Numbered from the stretch's first letter, positions 13,718 to 28,529 are shown. The stretch: 64,000 nt of DNA from Deinococcus apachensis DSM 19763 (GCF_000381345.1 NZ_KB906403.1:72001-136000); one strand, 5' to 3'. Notes: generated by a model not told the origin, from the letters alone. Program-made: numbers and translations.

Positions 13718-13777
13718 GTCATGCTGAGCGAAGGCGAAGCATCTCCAGGCGAGACCCTTCGCCTTGCTCAGGGTGAC
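13718..13777. repeat. Imperfect inverted repeat of the CTGAGCGAAGGCGAAG type
   Basis: The arms 13718-13745 (GTCATGCTGAGCGAAGGCGA...) and 13751-13777 are near-perfect inverted copies separated by a few bases, so the element folds into a long hairpin. Degenerate relatives occur at about 35676-35710, 35860-35945 and 43196-43240. Similar repeats are widespread in bacteria. It is the main content of the 285-nt gap 13573-13857; no gene is seen there. It may act as a terminator between convergent genes. Confidence 0.7.
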
Positions 13778-13857
13778 CAACGTTTTGAGCCGTATCTTAG
13801 GAGACCAGCCGGGGTGTCCTGGCACCTGCTTTCAAGCTAAAGGGATTGCGCGCCTCC

Positions 13858-14508
13858 TCAACCCATCGCCACCTTCATCAACAGCAGCACGAGGATACTG
13901 GCGGCGACCATGCTCACCAGGGCCTTCACGCGCGTCTTTTTCAGGTAGAGCAGGATCGCCAGGCCGGTCAGGGCCACGAAGGCGAGAAAGGCGCCGCTGA
14001 GGTCGATGAGCCACGCCCAAGCGCCCCCCGCGTCGCGCCCCCGGTGCAGGTCATTGAGGACGGCGACCGCCCCCTGCGCGTCCACCGTCAGGGTGTATTT
14101 GCCCGTCCCCGTGTCGATGAAGGCATCGGCACCATATCCCGGCGCCTTGAAGCTCAGGCTGGCCTCGTCCCCGTCCACCCGGGTGTCCTCGACACGGCCG
14201 TGCAGACTGTAGCGGGCGCGCAACTCCTCCGCCACGCTCAACCAGTTGACCTGACCATTCTGAATCCAGCCCGCCGGGAGGGTGCCCGTCACCTCGCGGC
14301 GCGTCTCGGCGTTCCCGAAGGCCCAGTCGGGGTGGTTGAGGGTGATGCCGGTCAGGGCGAAGAACAGCACGACGAGCAGGCTGATCATGCTCGTGTAGGT
14401 GTGCAGCGTCCGGGCCCAGACATGCGTGCGGGCCTTGAGGGTCCGGGGACGCCGGGCCGGTCGTGTGGCGGCCTCAGGCCTTCGCGTAATTGACACTGGC
14501 GGCCTCAA
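13858..14508 (-). CDS. PepSY-associated transmembrane protein
   Basis: A 216-residue inner membrane protein. A Lys/Arg-rich start (RTLKARTHVWARTLHTYTSM) precedes a transmembrane helix (about 40-58, with GITLNHPDW after it). A periplasmic PepSY-like region and two C-terminal helices (WLIDLSGAFLAFVALTGLAILLYL and SMVAASILVLLLMKV) follow. PepSY-TM proteins are linked to periplasmic electron transfer and iron or flavin chemistry. The frame opens with TTG at 14508, overlapping the DUF2271 gene by 35 nt; GTG at 14496 is an alternative. It is the last gene of the ApbE-DUF2271-PepSY set. Confidence 0.85.
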   Translation of the reverse strand: MRPPVSITRRPEAATRPARRPRTLKARTHVWARTLHTYTSMISLLVVLFFALTGITLNHPDWAFGNAETRREVTGTLPAGWIQNGQVNWLSVAEELRARYSLHGRVEDTRVDGDEASLSFKAPGYGADAFIDTGTGKYTLTVDAQGAVAVLNDLHRGRDAGGAWAWLIDLSGAFLAFVALTGLAILLYLKKTRVKALVSMVAASILVLLLMKVAMG

Positions 14509-15022
14509 TGTCGCCGTCCGCTCCCAAGCTCCGCTTGAAGGCCGAGGAGCCGACGGTCACCTTCTCGCGGACCAGGCTGTAGGGGCCATGTTCGCGGGCA
14601 GTCTCGATGCACACGTAGTAGTCGCCGCGGGGGGCCAGGGTGCCCTTGTCGGTCTTGCCGTCCCAGGCGACTGCGTAGGTGCCGGGGTTGCGGGTGGCGC
14701 TGCTCACGGTGTCCAGCAGCTCGCTGTTCTCGCGGTACCAGCGGCGCAGGTCGGGAATCCAGCGCGGGCCGCGGCCGGTGGTCTGCGCCCAGACCGTCAG
14801 GGTGCGGACCGGATTGCCCTGGGCGTCCTCAATCCACACGGCGACGTAGGGCCGTTTGACCCGGCCGCCCGCCTGGATGGCGACGCTGAAGCTGATGTCC
14901 AGCGCCATGCCGCTCACCCAGGCGGGAGCTGCGGCAGCCTGCGCGGGCAGAAATCGGCTGACGGTCAGAAAGGCGGTCGTGGCGGCGAGCTTGCCGAGGA
15001 AGGCGCGTCGGGTGTCGGGCAT
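14474..15022 (-). CDS. DUF2271 exported protein with Tat-like signal
   Basis: A 182-residue protein of the DUF2271 family, which is often found next to PepSY and ApbE genes. The N-terminus has a twin-arginine-like signal (TRRAFLGKLAATTAF, cleavage near AQAAAA), implying export. The mature part is beta-rich (RPYVAVWIEDAQGN, TYAVAWDGKTDKGTLAPRGDYYVCIETARE) and resembles an FlgD-Ig-like fold. GGAGG precedes the ATG. It probably works with the downstream membrane protein in a periplasmic redox module; the exact role is unknown. Confidence 0.85.
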   Translation of the reverse strand: MPDTRRAFLGKLAATTAFLTVSRFLPAQAAAAPAWVSGMALDISFSVAIQAGGRVKRPYVAVWIEDAQGNPVRTLTVWAQTTGRGPRWIPDLRRWYRENSELLDTVSSATRNPGTYAVAWDGKTDKGTLAPRGDYYVCIETAREHGPYSLVREKVTVGSSAFKRSLGADGDIEAASVNYAKA

Positions 15023-15107
15023 GGGGAAACCTCCGGGGTAGGATCGCGGGGCAGGCTATCCCGCGTCGAGATGCCCGACAGGCTCCCCTACTACGGTTAG
15101 GCGGGAG

Positions 15108-16058
15108 TTAACGGGGCCAGCGGTCACTCGCGTGCTGCCTGCCGTCCCGCGTCACGATCAGGGCGGCGGCGCCGGGCGTGGCGTTCACCAGCGCCAGCCC
15201 CTCTGGCACATCCAGCACGCTCAGGGCCGTGGCGAGCGCGTCGGTGGTCAGGCAGTCGGGGGCGGTGACGGTGACGCCCGGAACCTGCGTCACCGGCCGT
15301 CCGGTTCGGGGGTCAAGGACATGGGAGTACCAGGCGCCCCCAATCCGGTAGCCCCGGTGCGCCCCGCCGCTCGTGGCGAGCGCCCCATCCCGCACATGAA
15401 CCCGGGCCAGGGGCGGCGCGTCGTCCCGGGCGGTGAAGGGGTCGGCAACCGCCACCGTCAGGCCATTTCCACCCAGCGTCCGCAGGTCGCCCCCCACGTT
15501 GACGAGCACGGCCCGCACGCCGTGTGCGCAGAAGGCCGCCTCCGCCGCCCGGTCCACCACATAGCCTTTTGCCAGGGCATTCAAGCCGAGGGGCAGGGTG
15601 CCGTGACGGGTGGCGGTTCCGTCCGGGTGCAGCGTCCAGAGAGGTTCCCGCAACTGGGCGACGATCTCCGCGAGAGCTGCCTCATCGGGGAATTCGTCCC
15701 CTTCCGCCGCCGCCTTCCAGATCGCCCCCAGCGCATCGGCCCCGGGGTGGAAGGCCCCCCCCGTCCGGCCACGCCACTCGTCCGCCGCGTGGAGAACTTT
15801 CCACAGGTCGGGGCTGATCGGAATGGCCTCCTCCCGCGTCCCCGCCCAGCGCGACAACTCGCTTTCCGGGTCGAAGCGGTTGAGGATTTGGGTCAGGCGC
15901 TCGGTTTCATTCAGGGCAGCGCGCTCAGCAGCTTCCGCCCGCGTGCGCCCATCCGCGACGACCTGAATCTCCATCTCGGTGCCGAGCGTCCGCTCGTAGA
16001 CGCTGCGGAGGCGGTAGGGCCGTTTCAGGGCGTGCCACAGATGATTCAGGGGAGACAT
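15108..16058 (-). CDS. apbE: FAD:protein FMN transferase
   Basis: A 316-residue ApbE-family enzyme that covalently attaches FMN from FAD to a threonine of exported target proteins. Visible family motifs include MGTEMEI-like LGTEMEIQV near the N-terminus, LGLNALAKGYVVDRAAE, ALVNVGGDLRTLGG, and SHVLDPRTGRPV with the later TTDALATALSVL. No lipobox or signal peptide is obvious. No [S/T]GA[S/T] flavinylation site is evident in the adjacent DUF2271 or PepSY proteins, so the acceptor is probably encoded elsewhere. Confidence 0.92.
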   Translation of the reverse strand: MSPLNHLWHALKRPYRLRSVYERTLGTEMEIQVVADGRTRAEAAERAALNETERLTQILNRFDPESELSRWAGTREEAIPISPDLWKVLHAADEWRGRTGGAFHPGADALGAIWKAAAEGDEFPDEAALAEIVAQLREPLWTLHPDGTATRHGTLPLGLNALAKGYVVDRAAEAAFCAHGVRAVLVNVGGDLRTLGGNGLTVAVADPFTARDDAPPLARVHVRDGALATSGGAHRGYRIGGAWYSHVLDPRTGRPVTQVPGVTVTAPDCLTTDALATALSVLDVPEGLALVNATPGAAALIVTRDGRQHASDRWPR

Positions 16059-16135
16059 AGCCCCAACCCTTGCCCCTTAGCTGGCCGCCTTTCCCCACTC
16101 ACCACGAGCCACTTCCCACTGACTTTAGGCCTTCC

Positions 16136-16392
16136 TCACGGCCTATTCGCCGTCGTCCACAGCAGCAGCCCGATCAGGATGAGGTCGAGGGCCCAGGCAG
16201 TGGGGCGCTTGAGGCCCGGGTCGCGGCGGGCACGCAGGTACTGCACGAGCAGCCGGGCGATCAGCAGCACCACGATCAGGGCCGGGTCGGGCAAAGGGCC
16301 GCCCAGCAGCGGCACGAGGAGCAGCACGGCGACCACGGCGAGCAGCACCAGGCTCAGGATGGTCAGGCCGTCGGGCCGGGAACGGGGAGCCG

Positions 16393-16396
<4 letters not shown>
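16136..16396 (-). CDS. Small membrane protein
   Basis: An 86-residue protein with hydrophobic segments at about 11-50 (LTILSLVLLAVVAVLLLVPLLGG, then ALIVVLLIARLLVQYL) and about 66-82, separated by a basic loop. Its GTG start overlaps the glgB stop by 4 nt (GTGA), indicating coupling to the glycogen branching enzyme. No family is recognised. Confidence 0.7.
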
Positions 16397-18306
<1,910 letters not shown>

Positions 18307-18313
18307 GAGGTCG

Positions 18314-18319
18314 AGTCTA
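18314..18319 (-). promoter_or_regulatory. -10 box (TAGACT) of glgB
   Basis: TAGACT ends 7 nt before the ATG at 18306, predicting a leaderless glgB mRNA and ruling out the longer upstream frame. Confidence 0.6.
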
Positions 18320-18420
18320 CCGGGTGGCGACAGGCGGGGCGGGTCCCGCATTCAGACCCCGAAGGCAAGGTAAAGAAGGGGCGTGACCTTCCCATCTGGG
18401 AGGAGCCGCCGGGACTTCGC

Positions 18421-19070
18421 TCAGCCCTCCCCTCCCCCCAGTACGTGCCGCCGGAACCGCTCCAGGATGGCGAGGCCGACCGCGCCGCTCTTTTCGGGGT
18501 GGAACTGCGTGGCGTGGATGTTGTCCCGGCTGAAGGCCGACCAGAAGGGCACCCCGTACTCGGTGAGGGCCCCGGCGTCCACATCCACGTCAATCGGCAC
18601 GTAGTATGAGTGGACGAAGTAGGCGTAGGCCGGGCAGCCGAGGTCCCGCAACAGCGGCGAGTCACCCACTTTGTCCAGGCTGTTCCAGCCCATCTGCGGC
18701 ACCTTGCGCTCAGGAACGGGCTCGAACCGTCGGACAGTGCCGGGCACGAGGTTCAGGCCGCGCATCCCCGGCGCCTCCTCCGAGTCAGTCAGGAGCATCT
18801 GCATGCCCACGCAGATGCCCAGAATCGGCGTGCCACCGTTTGCCGCGTCCAGTACGGGGCCGTGGAAGCCGTGGCGGTCAAAGGCCTCCATCACCTGCCG
18901 GAAGTGGCCCTGCCCGGGCACGACGAGGGCGGGCGCGTGTGGCACGTCAGCGGGGTTGTCGGAGAGGCGCACGGTCATTCCGGCGCGTTCCAGGGCCTTG
19001 GCGGCGCTGCGGACGTTCCCGGCACCGTAGTCGAGGAGGAGGACTTCGGGCGCTTTGCGGTCGGGCACGG

Positions 19071-19074
<4 letters not shown>
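18421..19074 (-). CDS. hisH: Imidazole glycerol phosphate synthase, glutaminase subunit
   Basis: A 217-residue class I glutamine amidotransferase that supplies ammonia to HisF in histidine synthesis. C88 (GICVGMQMLL) is the nucleophile, and HATQFHPEKSG carries the His-Glu pair. LLLDYGAGNVRSAAKAL is diagnostic of HisH rather than TrpG or GuaA. The GTG start overlaps the hisB stop (GTGA). Its partner hisF is not in this window. Confidence 0.96.
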
Positions 19075-19673
<599 letters not shown>

Positions 19674-20055
19674 ATGGGGCATGCTACGGCGCCAGCGGTT
19701 CCAGAACTGCAATTTCCCAGGGCGTAGGCTGCACCCAAGCAGTCACGGAGGGCCTTGTTCACCCCTGCTTGCCATCCTAGTAATGTAAAAACACACACCT
19801 ATCACTCCTACAACACAGGCCCATCACATCCTCTCGTCACTTCAGGCAGTTCCTGCGGTATCAGCAATTTTTTAGGCCCTTAGAGGGCTAAACGCGTTCT
19901 CTTTGCGACAAAGGAGAAGGTTCTACAAAAGAAAGGTTGCCTGGCATCAACCTGTCTAGATGTTTTTATGAAGACGTCTCTGACCCCCGTGGTAGACCTT
20001 GCGCGTCGGCAAATCCAGGCGCGTTCCTCGGTCCAACCCCATCCGGAGGTTCAGG
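19674..20055. other. AT-rich intergenic region between hisB and the subtilase
   Basis: The 382 bases hold the hisB -10 box at 19681-19686 and a markedly AT-richer stretch at 19780-19975. A small hairpin (GCCCTTAGAGGGC) lies near 19877. A possible subtilase promoter is TTGCGA (about 19902) with TACAAA 15 nt later. The ribosome binding site GGAGG lies 7 nt before the ATG at 20056. No gene is evident. Confidence 0.5.
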
Positions 20056-21612
20056 ATGAACTCACGTATTGCCCCCCTCACGCTCGGCCTTACCCTTCTC
20101 CTTGCCTCCTGCGGTCAGCAGATGGCGAGCGGACCTGATGACAGCACACAGGTCGCCACACCTGAGCGCGGAACTCAGACCTCCGCACCGCTGCTGGGCA
20201 CGAGCAATCCCGACGCCATCCCTGGGCAGTACATCGTGGTGTTCAAGGACGGGGAAGGTTCCGCGAACCTGGGTGCCCAGGACGCCGGTGGGCTGATCCG
20301 CAGCCTGAGCCTCGATCCGCAGGGCATTACCGTGCAGCACATCTACAGCCAGGCGCTCAGCGGCTTCGCGGCCAAGCTCAGCACCCAGAACCTCGCCACC
20401 CTGCGGGCCGACTCCCGCGTGAAGTACATCGAGCAGGATGGCGTCATGCGGATGTCGGCCACCCAGAGCGGCGCCACCTGGGGACTCGACCGCATCGACC
20501 AGCGCAGCCTCCCGCTGGACGGCAACTACACCTACAGCACCAACGCCAGCAACGTTACCGCCTACATCATCGATACGGGCATCAACACCTCGCACACGGC
20601 GTTCGGCGGGCGCGCCGTGTGGGGAACGAACACGACGGGGGACGGCAACAACAGTGACTGCCAGGGCCACGGCACACACGTCGCCGGGACGGTGGGGAGC
20701 AGCACCTGGGGCGTCGCCAAGGGCGTGAAGCTGGTGGCCGTCAAGGTGCTGGGCTGTGACGGGTCGGGGACGAACTCGGGCGTCATTGCCGGGGTCAACT
20801 GGGCCGTGAGCAACAAGAGCGGCCCCGCCGTGGCGAACATGAGCCTGGGCGGCGGTTTCAGCCAGGCGGTGAACGACGCGGTGAATAACGCCGCCAGCCG
20901 GAACCTCGTCATGGCCGTCGCGGCGGGCAACGAGAAGCAGAACGCCTGCAACGTCTCCCCGGCGAGCGCGGCGAGCGCCATCACGGTGGGTGCGACCACC
21001 AGAACCGACAGCCGCGATACGGGCTACAGCAACTACGGCTCCTGCCTGGACATCTTCGCGCCGGGTACGGGCATTACCAGCGCCTGGATCGGCTCGACGA
21101 CCGCCACGAACACGATCAGCGGCACCAGCATGGCGACCCCGCACGTCGCTGGCGCGGCGGCCCTGATCCTGGCCTACAACCCCTCCTACACCACCAGCCA
21201 GGTGACCAGCACCATGCTCAACAATGCGACGACCGGCAAGGTCACGAACGCGGGCACGGGCAGCCCCACCCGGCTCCTGTACACGGGCACGGGCGGCACG
21301 ACCACGCCCCCCAGCGGCACCACGACGACCTACACCGGCTCGGTGAGCCAGGGGGGCAGCAGTTGGAAGCCCAGCACGAGCGGCTTCAGCTACGCGGGCG
21401 GCACCCTGAAGGGCTCCCTCAGCGGCCCCAGCAGCACTGACTTCGACCTGTACCTCCAGAAGTGGAACGGCAGTGCCTGGGCCGACGTGGCCGCCAGCGA
21501 GGGCGGCACAAGCAGCGAGAGCATCAACTACGCGGCGGGGGGCGGTACCTACCGCTGGGAGGTCTACGCCTACTCCGGCAGCGGCTCCTACACCCTGACC
21601 GAGACGAAGTAA
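20056..21612 (+). CDS. Secreted subtilisin-like serine protease (S8), lipoprotein
   Basis: A 518-residue exported protease. The signal peptide ends in a lipobox (LLASC, Cys19). An inhibitor I9 propeptide (about 56-130, GQYIVVFKDGEG, VKYIEQDGVMRM) is followed by the S8 domain with D173 (IIDTGIN), H205 (GHGTHVAG), N292 (AAGNEK) and S358 (GTSMATPHVAG). The kexin/proteinase K-like pattern is clear. After a Gly/Thr linker near 430, a C-terminal beta domain (about 440-518) resembles PPC-type domains of secreted proteases. Probably activated outside the membrane after removal of the propeptide. It precedes a trypsin-like gene. Confidence 0.93.
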   Translation: MNSRIAPLTLGLTLLLASCGQQMASGPDDSTQVATPERGTQTSAPLLGTSNPDAIPGQYIVVFKDGEGSANLGAQDAGGLIRSLSLDPQGITVQHIYSQALSGFAAKLSTQNLATLRADSRVKYIEQDGVMRMSATQSGATWGLDRIDQRSLPLDGNYTYSTNASNVTAYIIDTGINTSHTAFGGRAVWGTNTTGDGNNSDCQGHGTHVAGTVGSSTWGVAKGVKLVAVKVLGCDGSGTNSGVIAGVNWAVSNKSGPAVANMSLGGGFSQAVNDAVNNAASRNLVMAVAAGNEKQNACNVSPASAASAITVGATTRTDSRDTGYSNYGSCLDIFAPGTGITSAWIGSTTATNTISGTSMATPHVAGAAALILAYNPSYTTSQVTSTMLNNATTGKVTNAGTGSPTRLLYTGTGGTTTPPSGTTTTYTGSVSQGGSSWKPSTSGFSYAGGTLKGSLSGPSSTDFDLYLQKWNGSAWADVAASEGGTSSESINYAAGGGTYRWEVYAYSGSGSYTLTETK

Positions 21613-21619
21613 CCGCCGC

Positions 21620-21658
21620 GAACCCGGCGCTCCGAACAGGGGGGCCGGGTTCCTTTCT
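21620..21658 (+). terminator. Terminator after the S8 protease gene
   Basis: GAACCCGGC (21620-21628) pairs perfectly with GCCGGGTTC (21644-21652), followed by a pyrimidine tract CTTTCT. Confidence 0.75.
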
Positions 21659-21690
21659 GACCGCTCCCCCACGTTGTTCAGGAGGTCCCT

Positions 21691-22539
21691 ATGAAGAAGT
21701 TCTTTGCCCCGCTCGCCCTGCTCGGTTCGCTGGTGTTCACCGCCTGCGGCACCACCACGCCCCAGGCCGCCCAATCCCTCCCCGAGGAGAGCATGACCAC
21801 GACGGGTACCGAGAAGGCGTTCGGCGAGTTGAGCGGCCAGATCGTGTACGGCACGGTAACGAGCGTGACGAACCGCCCCTATCAGGTCAGCGTGACGCCC
21901 AGCAACCAGATGAGCGGCGGCTGGTGCGGCGGCACTCTGATCAGCCCCAACTGGGTCATGACGGCGGCCCACTGCGTGGACGGCCAGAGCGTGAGCAACA
22001 TGCGGGTGCGGGCCGGGATCAATAACCTGACGACCACGAGCGGGCAGCTCCGCACGCCCAGCCAGATCATCATCCACCCGTACTACGGCGGCACCAGCAG
22101 CGGCTACGACATCGCGCTGATCAAGGTCAGCACCGCCTTCACGCTGGGCAGCACCGTGCAAACGGCGGCCCTGCCCGGAAGCGGCGCCGAATCCGTCCTC
22201 GACGTGAACGGCAAGAGCGCCACCGTGAGCGGCTGGGGCAAGACCGAGACGGGCGCCTACAGCAACACGGCCCTGCGCGAGGTGACCATTCCCATCACGC
22301 CAACCGGCAGCGATTGCGGCAGCCGCCCGGGCAACACGATCTGCGGCAAGTACGCGAGCGGCAAGGACAGTTGTAACGGGGACAGCGGTGGCCCGCTCGC
22401 GGCGCCCTACAACGGCAAATACTACGTGCTGGGCATCGTGAGCTATGGCCCCAGCGAGTGCCGCGGGTACGGGGTGTACACGCGCGTGAACGGCTACATC
22501 AACTGGATCTACCAGCAGACCGGGATAAGCGCGCAGTAA
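21691..22539 (+). CDS. Trypsin-like serine protease (S1), lipoprotein
   Basis: A 282-residue exported protease of the chymotrypsin family. The lipobox is FTAC (Cys19). The catalytic triad is H94 (TAAHC), D140 (YDIALIK) and S232 (GDSGGP). D226 (GKDSC), six residues before the catalytic serine, fits the S1 pocket of a trypsin that cleaves after Lys/Arg. Cysteine pairs around H94 and S232 suggest disulfides outside the cell. It lies 78 nt after the S8 gene but behind a terminator, so it is probably transcribed separately. Confidence 0.93.
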   Translation: MKKFFAPLALLGSLVFTACGTTTPQAAQSLPEESMTTTGTEKAFGELSGQIVYGTVTSVTNRPYQVSVTPSNQMSGGWCGGTLISPNWVMTAAHCVDGQSVSNMRVRAGINNLTTTSGQLRTPSQIIIHPYYGGTSSGYDIALIKVSTAFTLGSTVQTAALPGSGAESVLDVNGKSATVSGWGKTETGAYSNTALREVTIPITPTGSDCGSRPGNTICGKYASGKDSCNGDSGGPLAAPYNGKYYVLGIVSYGPSECRGYGVYTRVNGYINWIYQQTGISAQ

Positions 22540-22554
22540 CCGCTCCCTCCCTCA

Positions 22555-22580
22555 CCCCCGGTTCGCGCCGGGGGCCTTTT
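22555..22580 (+). terminator. Terminator after the S1 protease gene
   Basis: CCCCCGG (22555-22561) pairs with CCGGGGG (22568-22574), loop TTCGCG, then CCTTTT. Confidence 0.85.
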
Positions 22581-22628
22581 ATCGCCTTCACTTCACCGGA
22601 AGCCTGTGCTGAGAAACACAATTACGCC

Positions 22629-22660
22629 TTGACCGTAATAGCGTTCTGTTATAAACTAAA
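22629..22660 (+). promoter_or_regulatory. ddrA promoter with radiation/desiccation response motif
   Basis: TTGACC (22629-22634), a 17-nt spacer and TAAACT (22652-22657) form a good promoter whose start point would fall at the ATG of ddrA (22664), giving a leaderless mRNA. Overlapping the -10, TTCTGTTATAAACTAAA (22644-22660) matches 11 of 17 positions of the palindromic RDRM consensus TTATGTCATTGACATAA. In Deinococcus, DdrO represses RDRM promoters and is cleaved by PprI (IrrE) after DNA damage, so ddrA should be part of that regulon. Confidence 0.85.
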
Positions 22661-22663
22661 CGT

Positions 22664-23268
<605 letters not shown>

Positions 23269-23272
<4 letters not shown>

Positions 23273-23361
23273 CCCCCGTCACTCCCCGGCAACTCGCCGC
23301 CGTGATGCTCGTCGTTCTGGCGCTGACGCTGCTGGGCGGGGCGCTGGCGAAGCTGTTCTAA
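23269..23361 (+). CDS. 30-aa single-pass membrane microprotein coupled to ddrA
   Basis: A GTG at 23269 overlaps the ddrA stop as GTGA and opens a 30-codon frame ending in TAA at 23361. The product has a short polar start and one hydrophobic helix (about residues 10-28, AAVMLVVLALTLLGG, then ALAKLF). The overlap, an ideal single-pass length and the terminator directly after it suggest a real gene co-expressed with ddrA. The function is unknown; no family is recognised. Confidence 0.55.
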
Positions 23362-23377
23362 CCCCGACCTTTCTCCG

Positions 23378-23416
23378 GCCACGTCCCAGGTGATACCCCT
23401 GGGGCGTGGCTTTCTT
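23378..23416 (+). terminator. Terminator of the ddrA unit
   Basis: GCCACG (23378-23383) pairs with CGTGGC (23405-23410), with further CCCAGG/CCTGGG pairing inside, followed by TTTCTT. Confidence 0.8.
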
Positions 23417-23440
23417 GAGGACTGGGCTCGCGGGCCTCTG

Positions 23441-25930
<2,490 letters not shown>

Positions 25931-26393
25931 GGTAGCGGGAAGTGAGCGGGTGCTGCGTGGTCAAATCACGGTGCTTCGTCGGCCTCAATCCGAGCAATTC
26001 CAGGAAAACCCGCACCGCATTGTCGTAGAAGCGTGCGCGTACTTCGTCGGAACCACCGTGCAAAGCGTAAGCGTCGAGATTTATATCATTGAGGTCGCTG
26101 TCCGTGAAATCATCAATGGGGGCGGCTTCTATTTGAAGCGGCACATCCGGTTCTATCTCATGCACCTGCATAACAAATTGCAGTAAAGACCGTGGCGCTA
26201 TGGCACCCACAAAGCCCAGCACTGGAGGAGCGGGCAAGTAGAGATAACTCCTCCGTTCGGCGTTCTCCAGTAAGAACCACCGCACGATTTGGTGGTCAAT
26301 CCCCTGTTTGACGACTTCCACCCCCGCTTTGAAGGTGAAAGGGTCCCGGGCCATCTCCTGGCGTTTCCACGCCACCCACGCCTGCTGCCTCAC
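25931..26393 (-). pseudogene. Hypothetical protein fragment running into hrpB
   Basis: A stretch of about 154 codons from a GTG at 26393 reads like protein (segments QGIDHQIVRWFLLENAERRSY, PAPPVLGFVGAIAPRSLL, DNAVRVFLELLGLRP) and is less GC-rich than its neighbours. It has no stop before hrpB; the frame stays open as a shadow of hrpB to 25515, an implausible overlap. The natural 3' end is therefore probably lost or frameshifted. No family is recognised. Low GC suggests foreign or decaying DNA. Confidence 0.4.
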
Positions 26394-26496
26394 CCGTTCA
26401 TTTCATCACGGTTGGCGGTCCGCAAGCTCCTTCCTCAGCCGTGTTCCAACGGATTCTGGATGGCTCCATTCCCCTTCAAAGCTGTTGCTCTCAGCG

Positions 26497-27459
26497 TCAC
26501 GACGCCTCGCCCCCACTCGGCGGCTCGCCCGCCTCCTCGTCCGGAGATTTGTGGAAAGCAGCGCCCACCTTCCGCACGTCCTCGTGGATCAGGGTGGTGT
26601 TCAGCGAGACGGCGGCGAGCATCCCGGTCGAGGCGGCGCTCATGACGTACTGAGGAGCACCGGTCATGTCGCCCGCCGCCCAGACGCCGCGCACGCTCGT
26701 CATGCCGTGCTCGTTCACGACCACCCGGCTCTTCTCGTTCAGCTCGCAGCCGAGAGCCGCGGGCAGGGTGCTGTTCTGGACCTGGGTGGGATTCAGGAAG
26801 ACGGCGTGCAGGGTCAGCCGCTCGCCCCCCTGGAACTTCACCTGCACGGTGTCCCGGCCCCCCAGGCGCAGGATGGGCGCAGTGTGGACGGGGATGTCCA
26901 GCCGCCGCAGGTCCTCGCGCTGCTCATCCGTCAGCTCGTCCGGGCCGCCGGTGAGCAGCACGACCCGGTGCGACCACGACCGCACGCTGAGGGCCAGGTG
27001 ATGGCCCTCCTGCCCGGACCCCAGCACGCCCAGCATGTGTTCGCGGTTGGGCCAGCCGTCGCAATACGGGCAGTGGTGGACGGTATGGCCCCAACGTTCA
27101 CGCAGGCCCGGCACGTTGGGCAGCACGTCGCGCACGCCCGTGGCGAGCAGCAGCCGCCGGGCATGCACCCAGCCGCCGTCGTGCCGCACCGCGAACCCGT
27201 CGGGGAGACACCGGGCCTCGCGCGCCATGTCAGGGCACACGGTCACCGGGTAGGGTTCCAGGTCCGCCAGTCCGAGCCGCTTGAGCCCGGTTGGGGCGGC
27301 CCCGTCGCGGGTGAAGACGCCGTGGGCCGCAGTCGCCTTGGCGTTGCGGGGCGGTCCGCCGTCGAGCAGCAGCACCCGCCGCCCCGCACCGCCCAGCACC
27401 AGCGCGGCGTTAAGTCCGGCCGGGCCAGCCCCCACCACAACAGCATCGAAGTTCTGCAT
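26497..27459 (-). CDS. Thioredoxin reductase-like FAD/NAD(P) oxidoreductase
   Basis: A 320-residue flavoprotein. The N-terminal FAD-binding motif is VVGAGPAGLNAAL (8-20), the redox-active disulfide is C130-C133 in CPYCDGW, a second nucleotide site is LGVLGSGQEG, and the C-terminal FAD motif is GVWAAGDMTG. The domain order matches thioredoxin reductase, but the CPYC motif marks the TrxR-like subgroup whose partner is often unknown. The ATG at 27459 lies 2 nt after the stop of an SDR gene, so both are one operon. Confidence 0.9.
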   Translation of the reverse strand: MQNFDAVVVGAGPAGLNAALVLGGAGRRVLLLDGGPPRNAKATAAHGVFTRDGAAPTGLKRLGLADLEPYPVTVCPDMAREARCLPDGFAVRHDGGWVHARRLLLATGVRDVLPNVPGLRERWGHTVHHCPYCDGWPNREHMLGVLGSGQEGHHLALSVRSWSHRVVLLTGGPDELTDEQREDLRRLDIPVHTAPILRLGGRDTVQVKFQGGERLTLHAVFLNPTQVQNSTLPAALGCELNEKSRVVVNEHGMTSVRGVWAAGDMTGAPQYVMSAASTGMLAAVSLNTTLIHEDVRKVGAAFHKSPDEEAGEPPSGGEAS

Positions 27460-27461
27460 GG

Positions 27462-28163
<702 letters not shown>

Positions 28164-28172
28164 TCGCGGAGG

Positions 28173-28517
28173 CTAACGCACCAGATGCGACCGGAAATAC
28201 TGTTCCTGAAACCAAATGGCCTTCATGATCTCTGCATCTGACCAGTGTGTGCCCGGACGCACGACGGTCAGCTTGTCCTCCACGTCGTCCGCACGCAAGA
28301 GGACCGCCGTCACCACACCCTCCGCCTCGCGCACGGCCATGTCCCAGCCGAGGAGGTAGGCGTCTCTCGGCTGACCGTCGCCGCTCAGCGTGCCGGGCAC
28401 CTCACCGTAATTCACTGGATACACCAGGTCCGGCCCGCGGGGATGGACGCTCCCCAGCGGGCGGTCCACTATGGCGCGGACGGTTTGACCCAGGAACGGG
28501 GTGAGGGCCGGTCTCAC
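28173..28517 (-). CDS. Inorganic pyrophosphatase-like protein
   Basis: A 114-residue protein with features of the soluble pyrophosphatase family: VRAIVDRPLGSVHP, YPVNYGEVPGTLSGDGQPRDAYLLG (compare the YPxNYGxxPxT and DGDxxDAxVL motifs). It is shorter than housekeeping enzymes (about 170 residues), lacking some C-terminal catalytic residues, so the activity may differ. The GTG start is only weakly supported. It probably heads the operon with the SDR and TrxR-like genes. Confidence 0.75.
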   Translation of the reverse strand: MRPALTPFLGQTVRAIVDRPLGSVHPRGPDLVYPVNYGEVPGTLSGDGQPRDAYLLGWDMAVREAEGVVTAVLLRADDVEDKLTVVRPGTHWSDAEIMKAIWFQEQYFRSHLVR

Positions 28518-28529
28518 GTCCCGATCAGC

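Noticed and set aside
13573..13857. A small protein on either strand in the gap after the methyltransferase gene
   Set aside because: The open frames cross the inverted repeat and have no ribosome binding site or recognisable sequence; the gap is best explained as repeat and terminator.
19674..19800. A possible histidine leader peptide upstream of hisB
   Set aside because: The -10 box lies directly before hisB itself, and the only short upstream ORF (about 10 codons near 19765-19735) has no His codons or terminator.
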